A program made the translations under genes and the position numbers. From Neospora caninum Liverpool (lineage: Eukaryota; Apicomplexa; Conoidasida; Eucoccidiorida; Sarcocystidae), in assembly GCF_000208865.1 (NCBI RefSeq), contig NC_018398.1, positions 4,550,710 through 4,614,709 of the forward strand: DNA of 64,000 nt, read 5' to 3'. Of the stretch, positions 48,601 through 59,027 are shown piece by piece (the first letter of the stretch is position 1; each line of letters begins with the position of its first letter). The notes beneath the pieces were generated by a model. That model was not told where the DNA came from. It searched no databases and saw only the letters and a program-made list of their open reading frames with translations.

Positions 48601-49230
48601 CCGACAGTCGCATCCTACAGTTTACGCTGTTCAGCTGGACGGTGACATTTTCGTTGAGTGCTGGACTACGCACCTGCGCACCCCACTGCTTCCTGCCAGG
48701 GAGTCGTAACCGGATATACAAGTGGGCATCTACCCGTCCCACATCTTTGAAACGAGGTTTTTCTGTTGTTGGATTGAAGCTGTTGGTTTTGAAAAAGCTA
48801 TACATTCACAAGAGATACAGTCTACCGAAATCGGGCTTCATTTGTTGACAAGACACGCACATGAGCGCGCACGCGCTTCGGATATATGGTACAAGCAGCT
48901 AAAGCCTTCTTTAAAGGCGTTTCTGCGATGTTCCAAACGAAGCTGCAGTCCCTCTCCACCGGGAAAGATTTCGTTCACTCCCCGCAGTTCGTTACGGCTT
49001 CCCTCTTACGGTACGCGTACCCGACCGCCGTCACAGACCCCACCCGTTCAGCCCCTCTTCAGAAACATCTGTTTCTCGTTCGCGGCTCTCCTCCACGCCC
49101 ATCTCTCGCGGCTCGGCGTCTCTCGACGAACGCGTTGCCTCCGTTCACTCGCCACCTATCGTGCAGAGACTAGCGCGCCGTCTCTCTCCTTCCACCTCTG
49201 TCTTCCGGCAGCCGCCGTTCACTCGCGTTT
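45630..49230. other. Tail-to-tail spacer between cyclin gene (+) and unknown 1654-residue gene (-)
   Basis: About 3.6 kb with many short frames on both strands, as expected for a GC-rich spacer, but none with motifs or splice support. A plus frame that starts at 48722 runs under the 3' end of the minus gene and is rejected below. The stretch presumably holds both 3' untranslated regions. Confidence 0.55.
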
Positions 49231-52200
49231 CTATGTTCTTCTCCCCCGGCGGCGCAGTCTCCGTTCAATGCGTGCGCTCTGCTCGAGAACTTCGCGGTTC
49301 AGATCGCCAAAGAGTTCCTCAGCCGCTCCTGCGTCCTGTTCTTGTCTCCAGCACTCGAGGCAGTCCAGCGCAGCGGCGATCGCAACCCGGATCTCTTCGG
49401 CCTGCGCCGGCGTGACATTTGGGTTCAGAAACGCGCAGGCTTTCTGCTCCACTGCCTCCGTGGTGGGCGGAGCCTTCTCGTCTCCAGATCGGCTTTCGTG
49501 CGCGTCACCTCCTGCCATCCACGTGTCCCCACTCGCCCCCTGCGGCTCTGCGGCAGGCGCGGCAGCTTTCGCCCAGGCCAGCAGAGCTGCGATGTCTACA
49601 GGCGACGCGGACGTTTCACGAAGGAGTTCCGGGCTATTCGTGGGCGCGTGGACCACGGACACGTGGGTGACGACGACGGCCGTTAGCTCGAAGGTTCGCG
49701 GCGCCTCCGAGCCTTCCCACGAGGGTCGGAAAGAATCCCGTTCGTCTCCGGGGCCTTCCCGAAAGGCACTACTCTTCTGCGCGGGCGACTCTTCGAATGC
49801 TGGCTGAACGCAGGCCTCGCCAGTCTCCACGGGGCTCGAGCTCTTCGCCGACGCGAACGCTGGCAGATCTGTCGCTGCCGCGCCTTCGCAGCGGCATGAG
49901 CCCCGGGGGAGTCTAGGTCGCACCTTCAAAGGGTCGGACAAGGAAAGAGGAGCTCTCTGCGAAAAGGACGTTTTCGCAGAAACGTCCGAGGCTCCGGTGC
50001 TGTCCGCGCTTCGCGAGACAAACTTCGCGAGCAGGTTCACACGCTCCAGGAGAGCGCCAGCGTCAGCGAACTCGGCATCCAGTTCCTCCTCCGTTACCGA
50101 GGCGCCCCGCCCAGCGAAAGCGTCCAAGACGCTGCCGGAGGCTTTCCGGAGATGCGGTGGGCGACCGTAGACTGCACGCTGTTTCTCGCACGCGACAGGA
50201 ATCCTTGACGCCTGGAGGCCCCCGCCAGCTGCCTGCAGAGACAGAAAAGGTCCGCGAGCGCCAGACACCACTTGCTGTACCGTGCTAAAGTGCAAGGTAG
50301 CACAGAATCCGGAAGCGGCCAGCGTGCCCGTGAGAGAGAAATACTGAGGCACGTGTCGCCAGCCCTGTGTCCGTACGCCCGGGGGAGTCGGAGCGCCGGG
50401 ACGCAGCAGCTTCGTCGCCGCACTCTTCAGTGGAGACGAGGATTCAAGGGCGGGGAAGGCGCACTGGAGGAACTCGCTCGGCGTCTCGGGTGCATCTGCC
50501 TCCGCTGAACTCGAGCAGGATCCGAGAGGAAAGTTGGCAGTCGCGCCTGAGCTCCCGCGACCCGAGAGACGCGAAAAGACCCGGGAGAAAGCCGAGAGCA
50601 AGGCGAACGAGAAGCCAGGGCTGAGGACTTTCTTCGTCAGCGAGAAGACTCCGACACCCGGAATCTGCCAGCGGCGGAGCTCCACCGCGACAGACGCCCC
50701 CAAAACAGCGGGTGTCCTTTCGTCGCTCCTCATTCTGTTCGTCGCCTGGCTCGCTGCATCAGGCCGGAGCCGTCGCTCTGCGGATCCGATCGGCGAAACG
50801 TCTTCGTGCCGGCAGGCCGTCTCCAGCGCCTGGAACAAGAGGCGCAGAGCCTCTTCCCCCGCAGCAAGTGCTGCCGGGTCGTCCCCGTCGTTGCGTTTCG
50901 ACTCGGCAGCCTGAGCTCCCCACGTCGCGGTGCCGGCTTGTCCCCTTCCCCAGATCTGGGCAGCGTAGGTCCCCGGCTCGCCGCCTCGCAGTGCCTCGGG
51001 CCTCCGGCGAGCAACAGCCGGCAGAGCCTCGGCGATCGCGGTCGCCGCAGCGGCCTCGTTCCACGCGGCGTCTCGGAGCCCCGGAATCAGGGCGGCGGCG
51101 CCTTCCATCACGAGCGCGCCGAGCATGTCAACGTCTCGCACGCAGATCAACTGCGCGTGCGCCACCAACTCTGCGGCATTCAGCAGCCTTCGCAGGTTCT
51201 CTTGGTGGCGGTCGCGCGGCAGCCACTGGAGCGCCACAGTGCGTCGACGCCGTCGCCAGTTGGAAGCGTCGCTGAGACACCAGCAGACGCTGCTCGCCGG
51301 CGCTTCCGTGCACACACGCAGCGGCTGCGAGGCGGAAGGCACGGGACAGGGCGGGGAAAGATCGCTGTGGAAGTTGGAAAGGGTGCACGGCTTCGAGGGC
51401 AACCACACGCGGCGAACAGACCGCAGAGCCGACACAAAGGAGCGGCCAGACTCTTCGCAGGTGACCGTCTTCCCGTCGCTATCGCGAGTGCCCGGGAGGC
51501 TGTCAGTGGAAGCAAACGTGGGCACGCACACACACCGTGTAGCAAGTCCGCAGTCGCCCGTGACTCGTGCGAAAATCACGCCTCCAGACGGAATGACACA
51601 AATAAGAGAAGGCGGCATCTTGAAGCCTTCTGCAGGGCTGGCCGCGGGCTCAGAGCCTGGCCCAGCGCGACTCGGAGTCTGCATCGGCTGCGGCGCGACC
51701 GGTCGACTGCCAGGTCTGAAGCCGTTTCCGGCTTCCATTCTCGACACACATTCTTCCCTGCAGTCGTCGCGGCAGAGCCACAAGCCTGCAATGGCCTCTT
51801 CAGGCGCTTCTCTTGGTCTCTCCCGTGCCGGCGGCGCAGTCGCGACGCGACTTGCGGGCCGATGGCACGTCTTCTCTGCGAAACTCCCCCCGCCTTCGCT
51901 TTCCGGGACGCAGAGCCTCGCATGCGCCGCTGCGCCGAAGTTCGGAAGCGAAGAGCGCGGCGAGAGAACGCCCCCGCCGTTTGAAAACGCTTCAGAACTC
52001 CTGGCCAGTCCCGAAGAAGACAGCAGGTGGAGGCCGCGCATCACCTCGACAGCGAGCGGCAGTTCCTCGCTCCAGCCGGCAGACGCACACGCTATTGGCA
52101 CGCGAGCGACGGTGGGGAGAGGCGCGACTTCCAGAGCAAGGCCAGGCGCCGCGCAGCGGGGAACCTTCGCCAAAAGCGAGCCCAGAAAAGCACCGTCCAT

Positions 52201-54195
52201 CCTGTCCCGACTGGACGCTGCATTCACGTGTAGATCGGCCCCTATTTGTCGCTTCGCCCCAGAGAAGGGGGAGGAAGAAAGCGGAGTCCTGTCCCTTTGC
52301 GCAGCTTGCAGGCCTCCCAGAAGACACAGCAGACGCGAAAGGCGACAGCCACGTTCCACAGCGCGCTGAAGAAGCTGCTGACTGCGACTGGCCGCGCTCC
52401 GGCCCAGCGACTCGCCGTCCTGCTCTTCCCTGGCTCCAGCTTCGCTGCATTTTCGGTGCGCGCCACGGCATTCCACGCCACCGCCAGTCGCAGGGGCTGC
52501 CGGTCGCCACTGGGAAGGCTTGTCTCTGAAGCAGCCTTCGGCGGCTCTGTCTTTCCTAGCATCGAAAACCAACAGGCTGGGCGTCGGGTCACCAGCGTCT
52601 GGTCTCGAGGCATCTTTCCGGAGCTCGAGCGCCGCCAGGTCTTCGCCCCAGGCCTGGAGTTGCCTCAAGATGTGCGTTGCGAGCGCGAGCCTCACAGCAG
52701 GCAACCAAGCCGCTTCGCGGGCGGCGACTTCGAGCAAGAGCATTTGCTCCTGGATCTCGTAGAGGTACGCGAGAGTCAGACCGGGTTCCTGGTTCCGCTG
52801 TGGCACGGCTTCCAGCCCAGATTTCTTCGGCGTGCCCAGGCTCAGGGCGTCTGCGAAGCCCTCGGGAAAAAGCGAGCGCGCAACGGTTTCTTGCGACGGT
52901 TCCGAGCCCCGGTGTCGCCGTTCTTCGCCGGGCGCCGGCTGTCCATACAGCTCGCCGCCGTCGAGTGACGCGTCGAGCTCACTCGAGAGGCTGGCAGAAT
53001 CCGTGTCTCCCGCTTCGGCCCACAGCGAGGTGACCGGCACCAATTTGCGACGCTCGGAGAAGCGCGCAGGCCAGCGAGTGAAGACAAACTGACCGCTCAC
53101 ATCGAGCTCCAGGTAAACCGCAAACCCGCTGCGCTGGAGCGGGGGCTGCGTCTCGCGGCGCCTGCTGCTGGGTCCCAGACACAAGGATCGGTCGACGGGA
53201 AACGCGTCGAGGGAAGAGAAGAAACTGTCTCTGGACTCGGGCAACGCGCCGGCACTGCCCCGGTTTTCCGCGACGAGGTCGACTGCCCACACGCGCACGC
53301 TCGGGTCGCGCGCCTGGCTGACTCCGGCCACGGCCCAGCACGGAGTTAGCGCCTGCTCCGCCGCGTCCAGGCACCCTTGCGCCTCGTGAAGCAGGTGGGA
53401 GACGCTGGCGCTGATGGATCCAGCGCGCACAGAGGCCGCGGCAGCCGTCGCCCGCAGCAGGGCGCTTAGAGCCGTCTGGAGGAAGGTCCAGAGGGTTCTT
53501 TGCGTCTCCGAAGGCAGCGCAGGCCATACAACGGAGGCGAATTGCGTCAGGGAAAACGCCTCTTTCGGAGACGCAGCGGACGCACGCGCATGCGTCACGC
53601 GCGGAGAGGGCGGAGCGGCGTCGCCGAAAAAGTCGGACGCGGCGAGCGTCGGAAGTGAACCCGAGGCTCGCCGCGTCCGGGCGTGCGCCGAGGGGACCAC
53701 GCGGAAGTCGTGGGAGCGCGAGTCGACAGATGACGCCCCCGTCCACACATGAGACAGCTTCGCGTCTCGGCGCGGAACGGTGTCAGAAGGAGGCGGAGAA
53801 GCGACAGAGGCGAGAAAGGTGTTTCGAACGGCGAGGAGCTGCAGGATTTTTTCACGGAGAGAAGCATCGACGCACGGATACAGAAGGCGAGTCGGCGCAC
53901 AGACGCCTTCCCCCGAAAAAACCGAGCTCGTCGGTCCCCGCGCGCCAGAGCACACGGAATTCAGCGGCGCCGCACGAGGAGAGGGAATCAAGGTACAGCA
54001 CTGAGGATTCCGGTGAAGAAGGAGAATGGAGCCTCCAGGGTAGGTGGCCGCGGCCCGGCCGTCAGGGGCGACGACGCAAGCGAGGAAAAGAGGGGAACAC
54101 GGGAGAGAGCAGAGAGAGGATGCGAGAGACACGCTGCCATGAGAGAGAGAAGGTGGGAGTGGAGGGGAGGCAGGCTGACAAAGGTGCGAAGCCAT
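49231..54195 (-). CDS. Large intronless protein of unknown function, 1654 residues
   Basis: The first in-frame ATG is at 54195 (MASHLCQ, context TCAGCATGG). The frame is open for another 318 bases upstream, but only from a TTG codon, so the ATG is used. The composition is rich in Ala, Ser, Arg and Gly. Ordered-looking islands are separated by low-complexity linkers: residues about 30-75 (LFLACVVAPDGRAAATYPGG, then beta-like ILLLHR), about 95-130 (TRLLYPCVDASLREKILQLL followed by RN), a helical block with LLEVAAREAAWLPAVRLALA, a block with LVAHAQLICVRDVDMLG, and a C-terminal helix region (AEEIRVAIAAALDCLECW) ending in an Arg-rich tail. No membrane segment or catalytic motif is evident. The first two islands faintly resemble the N-terminal pattern of the C5orf34 family (DUF4524), which is only a suggestion. 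Function unknown. Confidence 0.7.
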   Translation of the reverse strand: MASHLCQPASPPLPPSLSHGSVSLASSLCSLPCSPLFLACVVAPDGRAAATYPGGSILLLHRNPQCCTLIPSPRAAPLNSVCSGARGPTSSVFSGEGVCAPTRLLYPCVDASLREKILQLLAVRNTFLASVASPPPSDTVPRRDAKLSHVWTGASSVDSRSHDFRVVPSAHARTRRASGSLPTLAASDFFGDAAPPSPRVTHARASAASPKEAFSLTQFASVVWPALPSETQRTLWTFLQTALSALLRATAAAASVRAGSISASVSHLLHEAQGCLDAAEQALTPCWAVAGVSQARDPSVRVWAVDLVAENRGSAGALPESRDSFFSSLDAFPVDRSLCLGPSSRRRETQPPLQRSGFAVYLELDVSGQFVFTRWPARFSERRKLVPVTSLWAEAGDTDSASLSSELDASLDGGELYGQPAPGEERRHRGSEPSQETVARSLFPEGFADALSLGTPKKSGLEAVPQRNQEPGLTLAYLYEIQEQMLLLEVAAREAAWLPAVRLALATHILRQLQAWGEDLAALELRKDASRPDAGDPTPSLLVFDARKDRAAEGCFRDKPSQWRPAAPATGGGVECRGAHRKCSEAGAREEQDGESLGRSAASRSQQLLQRAVERGCRLSRLLCLLGGLQAAQRDRTPLSSSPFSGAKRQIGADLHVNAASSRDRMDGAFLGSLLAKVPRCAAPGLALEVAPLPTVARVPIACASAGWSEELPLAVEVMRGLHLLSSSGLARSSEAFSNGGGVLSPRSSLPNFGAAAHARLCVPESEGGGSFAEKTCHRPASRVATAPPARERPREAPEEAIAGLWLCRDDCREECVSRMEAGNGFRPGSRPVAPQPMQTPSRAGPGSEPAASPAEGFKMPPSLICVIPSGGVIFARVTGDCGLATRCVCVPTFASTDSLPGTRDSDGKTVTCEESGRSFVSALRSVRRVWLPSKPCTLSNFHSDLSPPCPVPSASQPLRVCTEAPASSVCWCLSDASNWRRRRRTVALQWLPRDRHQENLRRLLNAAELVAHAQLICVRDVDMLGALVMEGAAALIPGLRDAAWNEAAAATAIAEALPAVARRRPEALRGGEPGTYAAQIWGRGQAGTATWGAQAAESKRNDGDDPAALAAGEEALRLLFQALETACRHEDVSPIGSAERRLRPDAASQATNRMRSDERTPAVLGASVAVELRRWQIPGVGVFSLTKKVLSPGFSFALLSAFSRVFSRLSGRGSSGATANFPLGSCSSSAEADAPETPSEFLQCAFPALESSSPLKSAATKLLRPGAPTPPGVRTQGWRHVPQYFSLTGTLAASGFCATLHFSTVQQVVSGARGPFLSLQAAGGGLQASRIPVACEKQRAVYGRPPHLRKASGSVLDAFAGRGASVTEEELDAEFADAGALLERVNLLAKFVSRSADSTGASDVSAKTSFSQRAPLSLSDPLKVRPRLPRGSCRCEGAAATDLPAFASAKSSSPVETGEACVQPAFEESPAQKSSAFREGPGDERDSFRPSWEGSEAPRTFELTAVVVTHVSVVHAPTNSPELLRETSASPVDIAALLAWAKAAAPAAEPQGASGDTWMAGGDAHESRSGDEKAPPTTEAVEQKACAFLNPNVTPAQAEEIRVAIAAALDCLECWRQEQDAGAAEELFGDLNREVLEQSARIERRLRRRGRRT

Positions 54196-55657
54196 GCTGA
54201 GACTGGGTCTGGGCCGGCACCTCGGGAGGAGCGCCGCTGGTGGGATGGCCTCTTCTGCACTCTGTTGCTTTCGCCCTGCCGTCTCTCTCTTCCTGCGTCG
54301 CGTTTGGAGACCCGAACGCCGACTGTCGAGGCGTTGGGCGGAGGGACCGGAGTTGCTCGAGGTGCGCCTTCCCAAAAAACCTACACGTGATGGTGTCCCG
54401 GCCGCGTTCACAGCTGCGAAGGCGCGCCCCGTACACCAGGTCCGAAAGGCAAGGGCGTTCCAGCTTGGCCTGCACACTGACAAGAGACGGACGCCGAACG
54501 CCGCGAGCCTCAAAGCGCATCATCGTTCCAAGATAACTCATCGACACAACCCTGGCGAGACCCGCGAGCTAGCCTCCCGTTTCGCCGCTCCTCCAGGGAA
54601 AAAAACACGGTGTGTTAGAAACGTGCCGCAGCGCGGAAGTCCGGGTGGTCCTCCGAGACCCACGCGCACGCGGCTAACGCTCTCAGACATTTCAGAAAAG
54701 AAGAGAACGGTTTCGTGGGTTGCACATCCACCGCGAGACATCAACTACCCGGTGTCGAGGCTTCGAAACGGACGGATACTCGCATATTTCCACTGGTGCG
54801 TGCCTTGCTAATGACCTCCCTCGAAAACGGACCTCCGGCATTAGTAAGCCGGCAGAGAGAAGTGAGTTGCGTGTTGGAATCGAAACGGGAACCCCGGCAA
54901 TCACACAGGCGAGTCTTGAACAGCGGAAAAAGGTAGAACGGCAAGACAGGAACGTGTGTGGGGTAGCTGAAAAGAGAAGACAGTGCATGCACGCAAGTCG
55001 ATTTTTTTTTAGCGCCACACCACAGATACGCGGCTAATTTTCGGAGACAGCAGCGGTCGGCACACGCCGTGGACACGTAGGGGAGAGAGTGATCTCTTAG
55101 AGACAGTGCCAGTATGGGAACTTTCAGGGTGGTGTTGTTCCCGTTTGTGTGCCTGGAGAAGTCCCCCGCAGAGAGGGTGTCCATGAGCAACCCCCCCGCG
55201 TTACATTGGCGTGCGGCGTCGTTAACGCACTAGAAGACCGGGTATTGGAGACATTTTTGCCCGAAAATCGTCCACGCCACCGTTGGAAGTTCCCGATGCT
55301 GGTCCCAACGATCGTCCTCCGGGGGCATTGACGACTGCGTCATTACCGTGTTTCCGCCTTCTTGCTTTTTGTTCCCTGTTCTTTCGAAAGACGTGCACTG
55401 CGACGGTTGCTCTGTCGCCGCCCCATATCGCCTCTGTTGTCTCTTTTCTCGTCGTTTGCCAAAAATCGCACGGGAGTGTCGATACGGCGGGCGTATACAG
55501 AGGGAGAGAGTGGACTGCGTGTGTGATGCCGACTGTCTCTTTTGTCCCTATAAAACCAGGCCGGTGCCCTGTCTCTGTTTAAGCTGCTTTCTCCTTAGGA
55601 AAGCTACTTTCCCTCTCCAGTAAGATTTCCCCTCACTTTTCTCGACAACCCGGAACA
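54196..55657. other. Head-to-head promoter region: unknown gene (-) and ADP/ATP carrier (+)
   Basis: About 1.46 kb between two divergent start codons. The part next to the carrier is pyrimidine-rich (GTTTCCGCC, CTCTGTTGTCTC, TCTCCTTAG). A TTTCTCCTTAG acceptor-like site lies about 60 bases before the carrier ATG, so a 5'-untranslated-region intron is possible. No TATA box is evident, as expected in these parasites. Confidence 0.5.
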
Positions 55658-56608
55658 ATGGCGGCGGCGACTCCAGCGCCGGGGGGGAAGAAGGGAAATG
55701 CGGATAGTCAACTGATGAATACCGCGAAAGACTTCCTGGCAGGGGGTATTTCAGCGGGTGTATCAAAGACCATTGTAGCTCCGATTGAGCGTGTGAAGAT
55801 GTTGATTCAGACGCAGGACTCGATCCCGGAAATTAAGGAGGGGAAGATGCCACGCTACACAGGCATCGTCGACTGCTTCCGCCGTGTGTCTGCTGAACAG
55901 GGTGTTGCGTCTCTGTGGCGAGGCAACCTGGCGAATGTGATCAGATATTTCCCTACACAGGCGTTTAACTTCGCCTTCAAGGACACCTTCAAACGCATGT
56001 TCCCGAGATATGACCAGAAAAAAGAATTCTGGAAGTTTTTCTGCACCAACGTGGCTTCCGGGGGTCTTGCCGGCGCTTCCTCGCTGGTCATTGTGTATCC
56101 CCTTGATTTCGCGCGAACGCGTCTTGCATCCGATGTTGGGAAGGGCACGGACCGCGAATTCACAGGACTGGTAGACTGCCTGGGCAAAATCTTCCGCCGC
56201 ACGGGCTTCTTCTCCCTGTACCAAGGTTTCGGAGTGTCGGTCCAGGGTATCATCGTGTACCGTGGAGCGTACTTTGGTCTGTTTGATACCGCAAAGGCAA
56301 TGCTTTTCGGACCCAACAACGATGCAAACATCTTCTACAAGTGGGCAGTTGCTCAGACTGTCACAGCTGCAGCCGGTGTGGCGTCGTACCCCTTCGACAC
56401 TGTCCGAAGGAGAATGATGATGATGGCGGGGCGCAAGAAGGGCGAACAAGAGATTCAGTACACAGGCACGGCAGATTGCTGGAAGAAGGTGTACCAACAG
56501 GAAGGCTTCAAGGGTTTCTTCAAAGGTGCGTGGGCGAACGTGCTGCGCGGTGCCGGCGGTGCACTCGTCTTGGTTTTCTATGACGAGTTGAAGAAGATGC
56601 TCATGTAA
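55658..56608 (+). CDS. Mitochondrial ADP/ATP carrier (adenine nucleotide translocase)
   Basis: A 316-residue intronless protein of the SLC25 mitochondrial carrier family, which exchanges matrix ATP for cytosolic ADP across the inner membrane. It has the three-fold carrier repeat: PIERVKM at residue 42, PLDFARTR at 148 and [11 protein letters not shown] at 245. The RRRMMM sequence is the diagnostic ADP/ATP-carrier signature. Supporting blocks are [33 protein letters not shown] and [12 protein letters not shown]. The N-terminus is short and Ala/Gly/Lys-rich, without a cleavable presequence, as is usual. The ATG has a strong context (GGAACAATGGCG). Family length is normal (about 300-320), and no residue is missing. 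Confidence 0.97.
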   Translation: MAAATPAPGGKKGNADSQLMNTAKDFLAGGISAGVSKTIVAPIERVKMLIQTQDSIPEIKEGKMPRYTGIVDCFRRVSAEQGVASLWRGNLANVIRYFPTQAFNFAFKDTFKRMFPRYDQKKEFWKFFCTNVASGGLAGASSLVIVYPLDFARTRLASDVGKGTDREFTGLVDCLGKIFRRTGFFSLYQGFGVSVQGIIVYRGAYFGLFDTAKAMLFGPNNDANIFYKWAVAQTVTAAAGVASYPFDTVRRRMMMMAGRKKGEQEIQYTGTADCWKKVYQQEGFKGFFKGAWANVLRGAGGALVLVFYDELKKMLM

Positions 56609-56827
56609 AGCTCCCAGTGTTTACCTGTTTTCGGAGGGGCACTGTTCGTGTGTGTGGCAACACTCCGGCACACAGGTTCAAGAGCCTAGACCGGTGGCCA
56701 GAATTGATGGGTCGTTTACAGACACAAACAACTCGTTTGAAGCCGATTCATCCCCCCTGTTTTTTGCCGCCAGGATGGCCAAGAACCCCCGATTGTTCGC
56801 ACCAACCGAACGGAAGCAGTTGACTCG

Positions 56828-57458
56828 GTGTTTGATGCACCTTGTACCATATACTGCGCAGAGTTTAGATTTATGACGAGCGGCACGCTTTTCATCGAGC
56901 CCCAGATCTCAAGAGCCTCTATAGTGTTTGTGCACGTTGGTACTCTGCATCGAATTGACCCGGACGCACGAGTCGGGGAACAGCACAGCAGCAGTAGCGT
57001 AAGTGTAGTCGCATGACCGGAGAACTCTCGTTGCGAGTCATACACTCCGTTCTTCCTTGCTCCGTTGCCACGCGAACATACTCTGTTCTGAGTGAAGACA
57101 TATATGAGCGGTCGTGAAGCGTAGGCAAACTGGAAACATATAGGCGAGGACGACATCGAAGCTTCTTGCGGTCCCTGGTGCGCTCCCACTTACAACACTT
57201 GGTCTTTCAGTGACGACCCCGCACACATTTTGTAAAGAAGGGGACCGCAGGCTCTCAGCATTTGTGGGTGAATTAAATAATTTGAAGCGTGCTTTGACAT
57301 GGTTTTGTGTTGCGCAAGTATTAACTTGCGTGCCTGCACAGGAGATAGGGAATTTCCTCCTGGGACACACAGATTTTCCCGTGACGGCGAACTTTTTCGG
57401 CTTGCCTCGTATCGATGTGGACGATGCTGAAGGCAGATCGGCTTGTGACGATGAGTAA
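56828..57458 (+). CDS. Candidate small two-exon protein, 95 residues
   Basis: An ATG frame 56828-56998 ends at a GTAAGT donor in phase 0, and a CTGCACAG acceptor opens 57342-57458 in phase 0 to a TAA stop. The second exon (EIGNFLLGHTDFPV, NFFGLPRIDVDD) ends in an acidic tail. I recognise no family. It could equally be chance frames in the 3' untranslated region of the carrier gene. Confidence 0.25.
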
Positions 57459-57617
57459 GCTGCTCAGCTAGATTTTCTGTCTGGGCCGTGGTCCCAAAGC
57501 CGAGCAAATCTTCAAGTACGCACGACACACCGACGTGGCTGCTTCAGACACAGGCAAAAACATAAGTTTCACCCCCCCTTGTCTGAGGCGGAAAATCCAG
57601 AAGATGAAGGGGAGTCT

Positions 57618-57970
57618 TCAGAACTGACCGTCATGAGCGGTCAGAGATATACGAGCTTCCCCCGTTGGATTTCCCGGGGTCTGTTTGCGGGGGCGGACAA
57701 TAGGGGCATCTCCGGCAGCGGGGGCGATAACAACGAGGTTCGTGCTACCCGAAAAACGGATTAAGCACGCCCGTTTCAGGCGGTCAAGAACCATCTCCAA
57801 GGTCTCTGAGATTGAAATCTGCCAGAACTCGAGCTCAGAAAACTCTTGATAGAGGATGGACATCGTAAACGGTGCAGCACCCTGTGTACAAGTGAGGCCT
57901 TGGTAGCCCAGATGCAGTTTTCGATCACAGCGTACGATCTCCAGGTACAAATAATTCCCCCAGAACTACG
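57618..57970 (-). CDS. Candidate minus-strand coding exon
   Basis: An open minus frame whose central part (LYQEFSELEFWQISISET and LEMVLDRLKRACLIRF) has the amphipathic helix pattern of real protein, while its ends do not. No start codon context, splice partner or family was found, so it is entered only as a stretch to test. Confidence 0.2.
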
Positions 57971-59027
57971 CACAGGTTATGATCTTGTGAAGTAACACAA
58001 AGACGAAGATGACATGACAGCCATCAGAAATCGGCCTGCGGTTGTGCTCCTGCTATCGCAAAAATAGGTGGAAATCCGACTCTAGTATCGTGACAACAGC
58101 GGTAAGTTTCCTCGTTTTCGAGAAATCAAGGACAGGATGATCGCCACACGACTCCACCTGGAACTCCAAGCTTCCTGCGCTAAAGGGATTCTTTCCAGTT
58201 CGTGAACGTCTTTCGAAAATGTTCCGACAACATGCCAATCGCATCGACTTCCTCTTGCTATCATGGGTTACTGTTGCTTTGGTCCTTGTCGGAACGGCAA
58301 ATACGAGTGACAATCCTTTTTATTCCTTTCTGGGATGTTGGGATGTCGCGCGCGAACTTCACACTGTTTGAGTATTGCACGGTTCCGCTGGGTTCGCACC
58401 CTTTTCACTTGTCACTCAGCTCTCTGCTTTTTTTCGGTTGGGAACATTCCTGATGTACTTCCGAGACCACTGGCTCCGTCCTCGCATGAGCGGGAAGACA
58501 CGCCGTGCATAGGTTTCTTCTACTCTTGTTCACTACACCAATCTGATGAAAACTCTGTCGAACTCGTCCAAACTAATGAAGACCCTTCCACGTGTGCTGC
58601 CACACCTGAAATCCTACGAGACTTAGGATCTTTCACTTGCAAATTCCGGTTATCTCCCTATGCGCGCGATTCAAAAGGAACACTTCATCGATGAAAAATC
58701 GGAATCAGATTCGGTGAGCGCTCGGGAGGAGGTTTTCGGGCACGCGTCACCAGTCCAGTCACCCGCATGTCATTCTTCAAAGGCTGTAGGCGGGCAACAG
58801 GCCGAAGTGACGCCAAGGAAAGAACGCACATGCGGAAAACCACAGACTAAAACAATATGAACGCGGTGTTCTCGTTTGAAACAGAGATGAATGTTCAGTT
58901 CTATGAGCAGGCCGCCAACAGTACCGCGATAGGAAAGAAGCACAGAAGCACGTAAAATACAGGGTGTTCTCGTACTTCGTTTCCCTCAGTGTTTGGCTGA
59001 CAACGTAACATCTGGAGAAGAAAAGCA

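Larger units (their letters stand above)
56609..59027. other. Tail-to-tail spacer between ADP/ATP carrier (+) and Pam16 (-)
   Basis: About 2.4 kb holding both 3' untranslated regions. Two stretches in it look more like coding sequence than the rest, one on each strand; they are entered separately with low confidence. Confidence 0.5.

Noticed and set aside
48284..48805. 173-codon minus frame in the cyclin/unknown-gene spacer
   Set aside because: No motif or hydrophobic pattern and no family resemblance. It is likely a chance frame in 3' untranslated DNA.
48722..49807. 361-codon plus frame at the 3' end of the unknown minus gene
   Set aside because: Most of it overlaps the minus frame's C-terminal coding region. 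The composition is Ser/Arg/Ala shadow and no splice or start support was found.
50712..52529. Several plus frames (up to 414 codons) under the unknown 1654-residue gene
   Set aside because: These are antisense shadow frames in GC-rich DNA. The minus frame alone is open for 5 kb.
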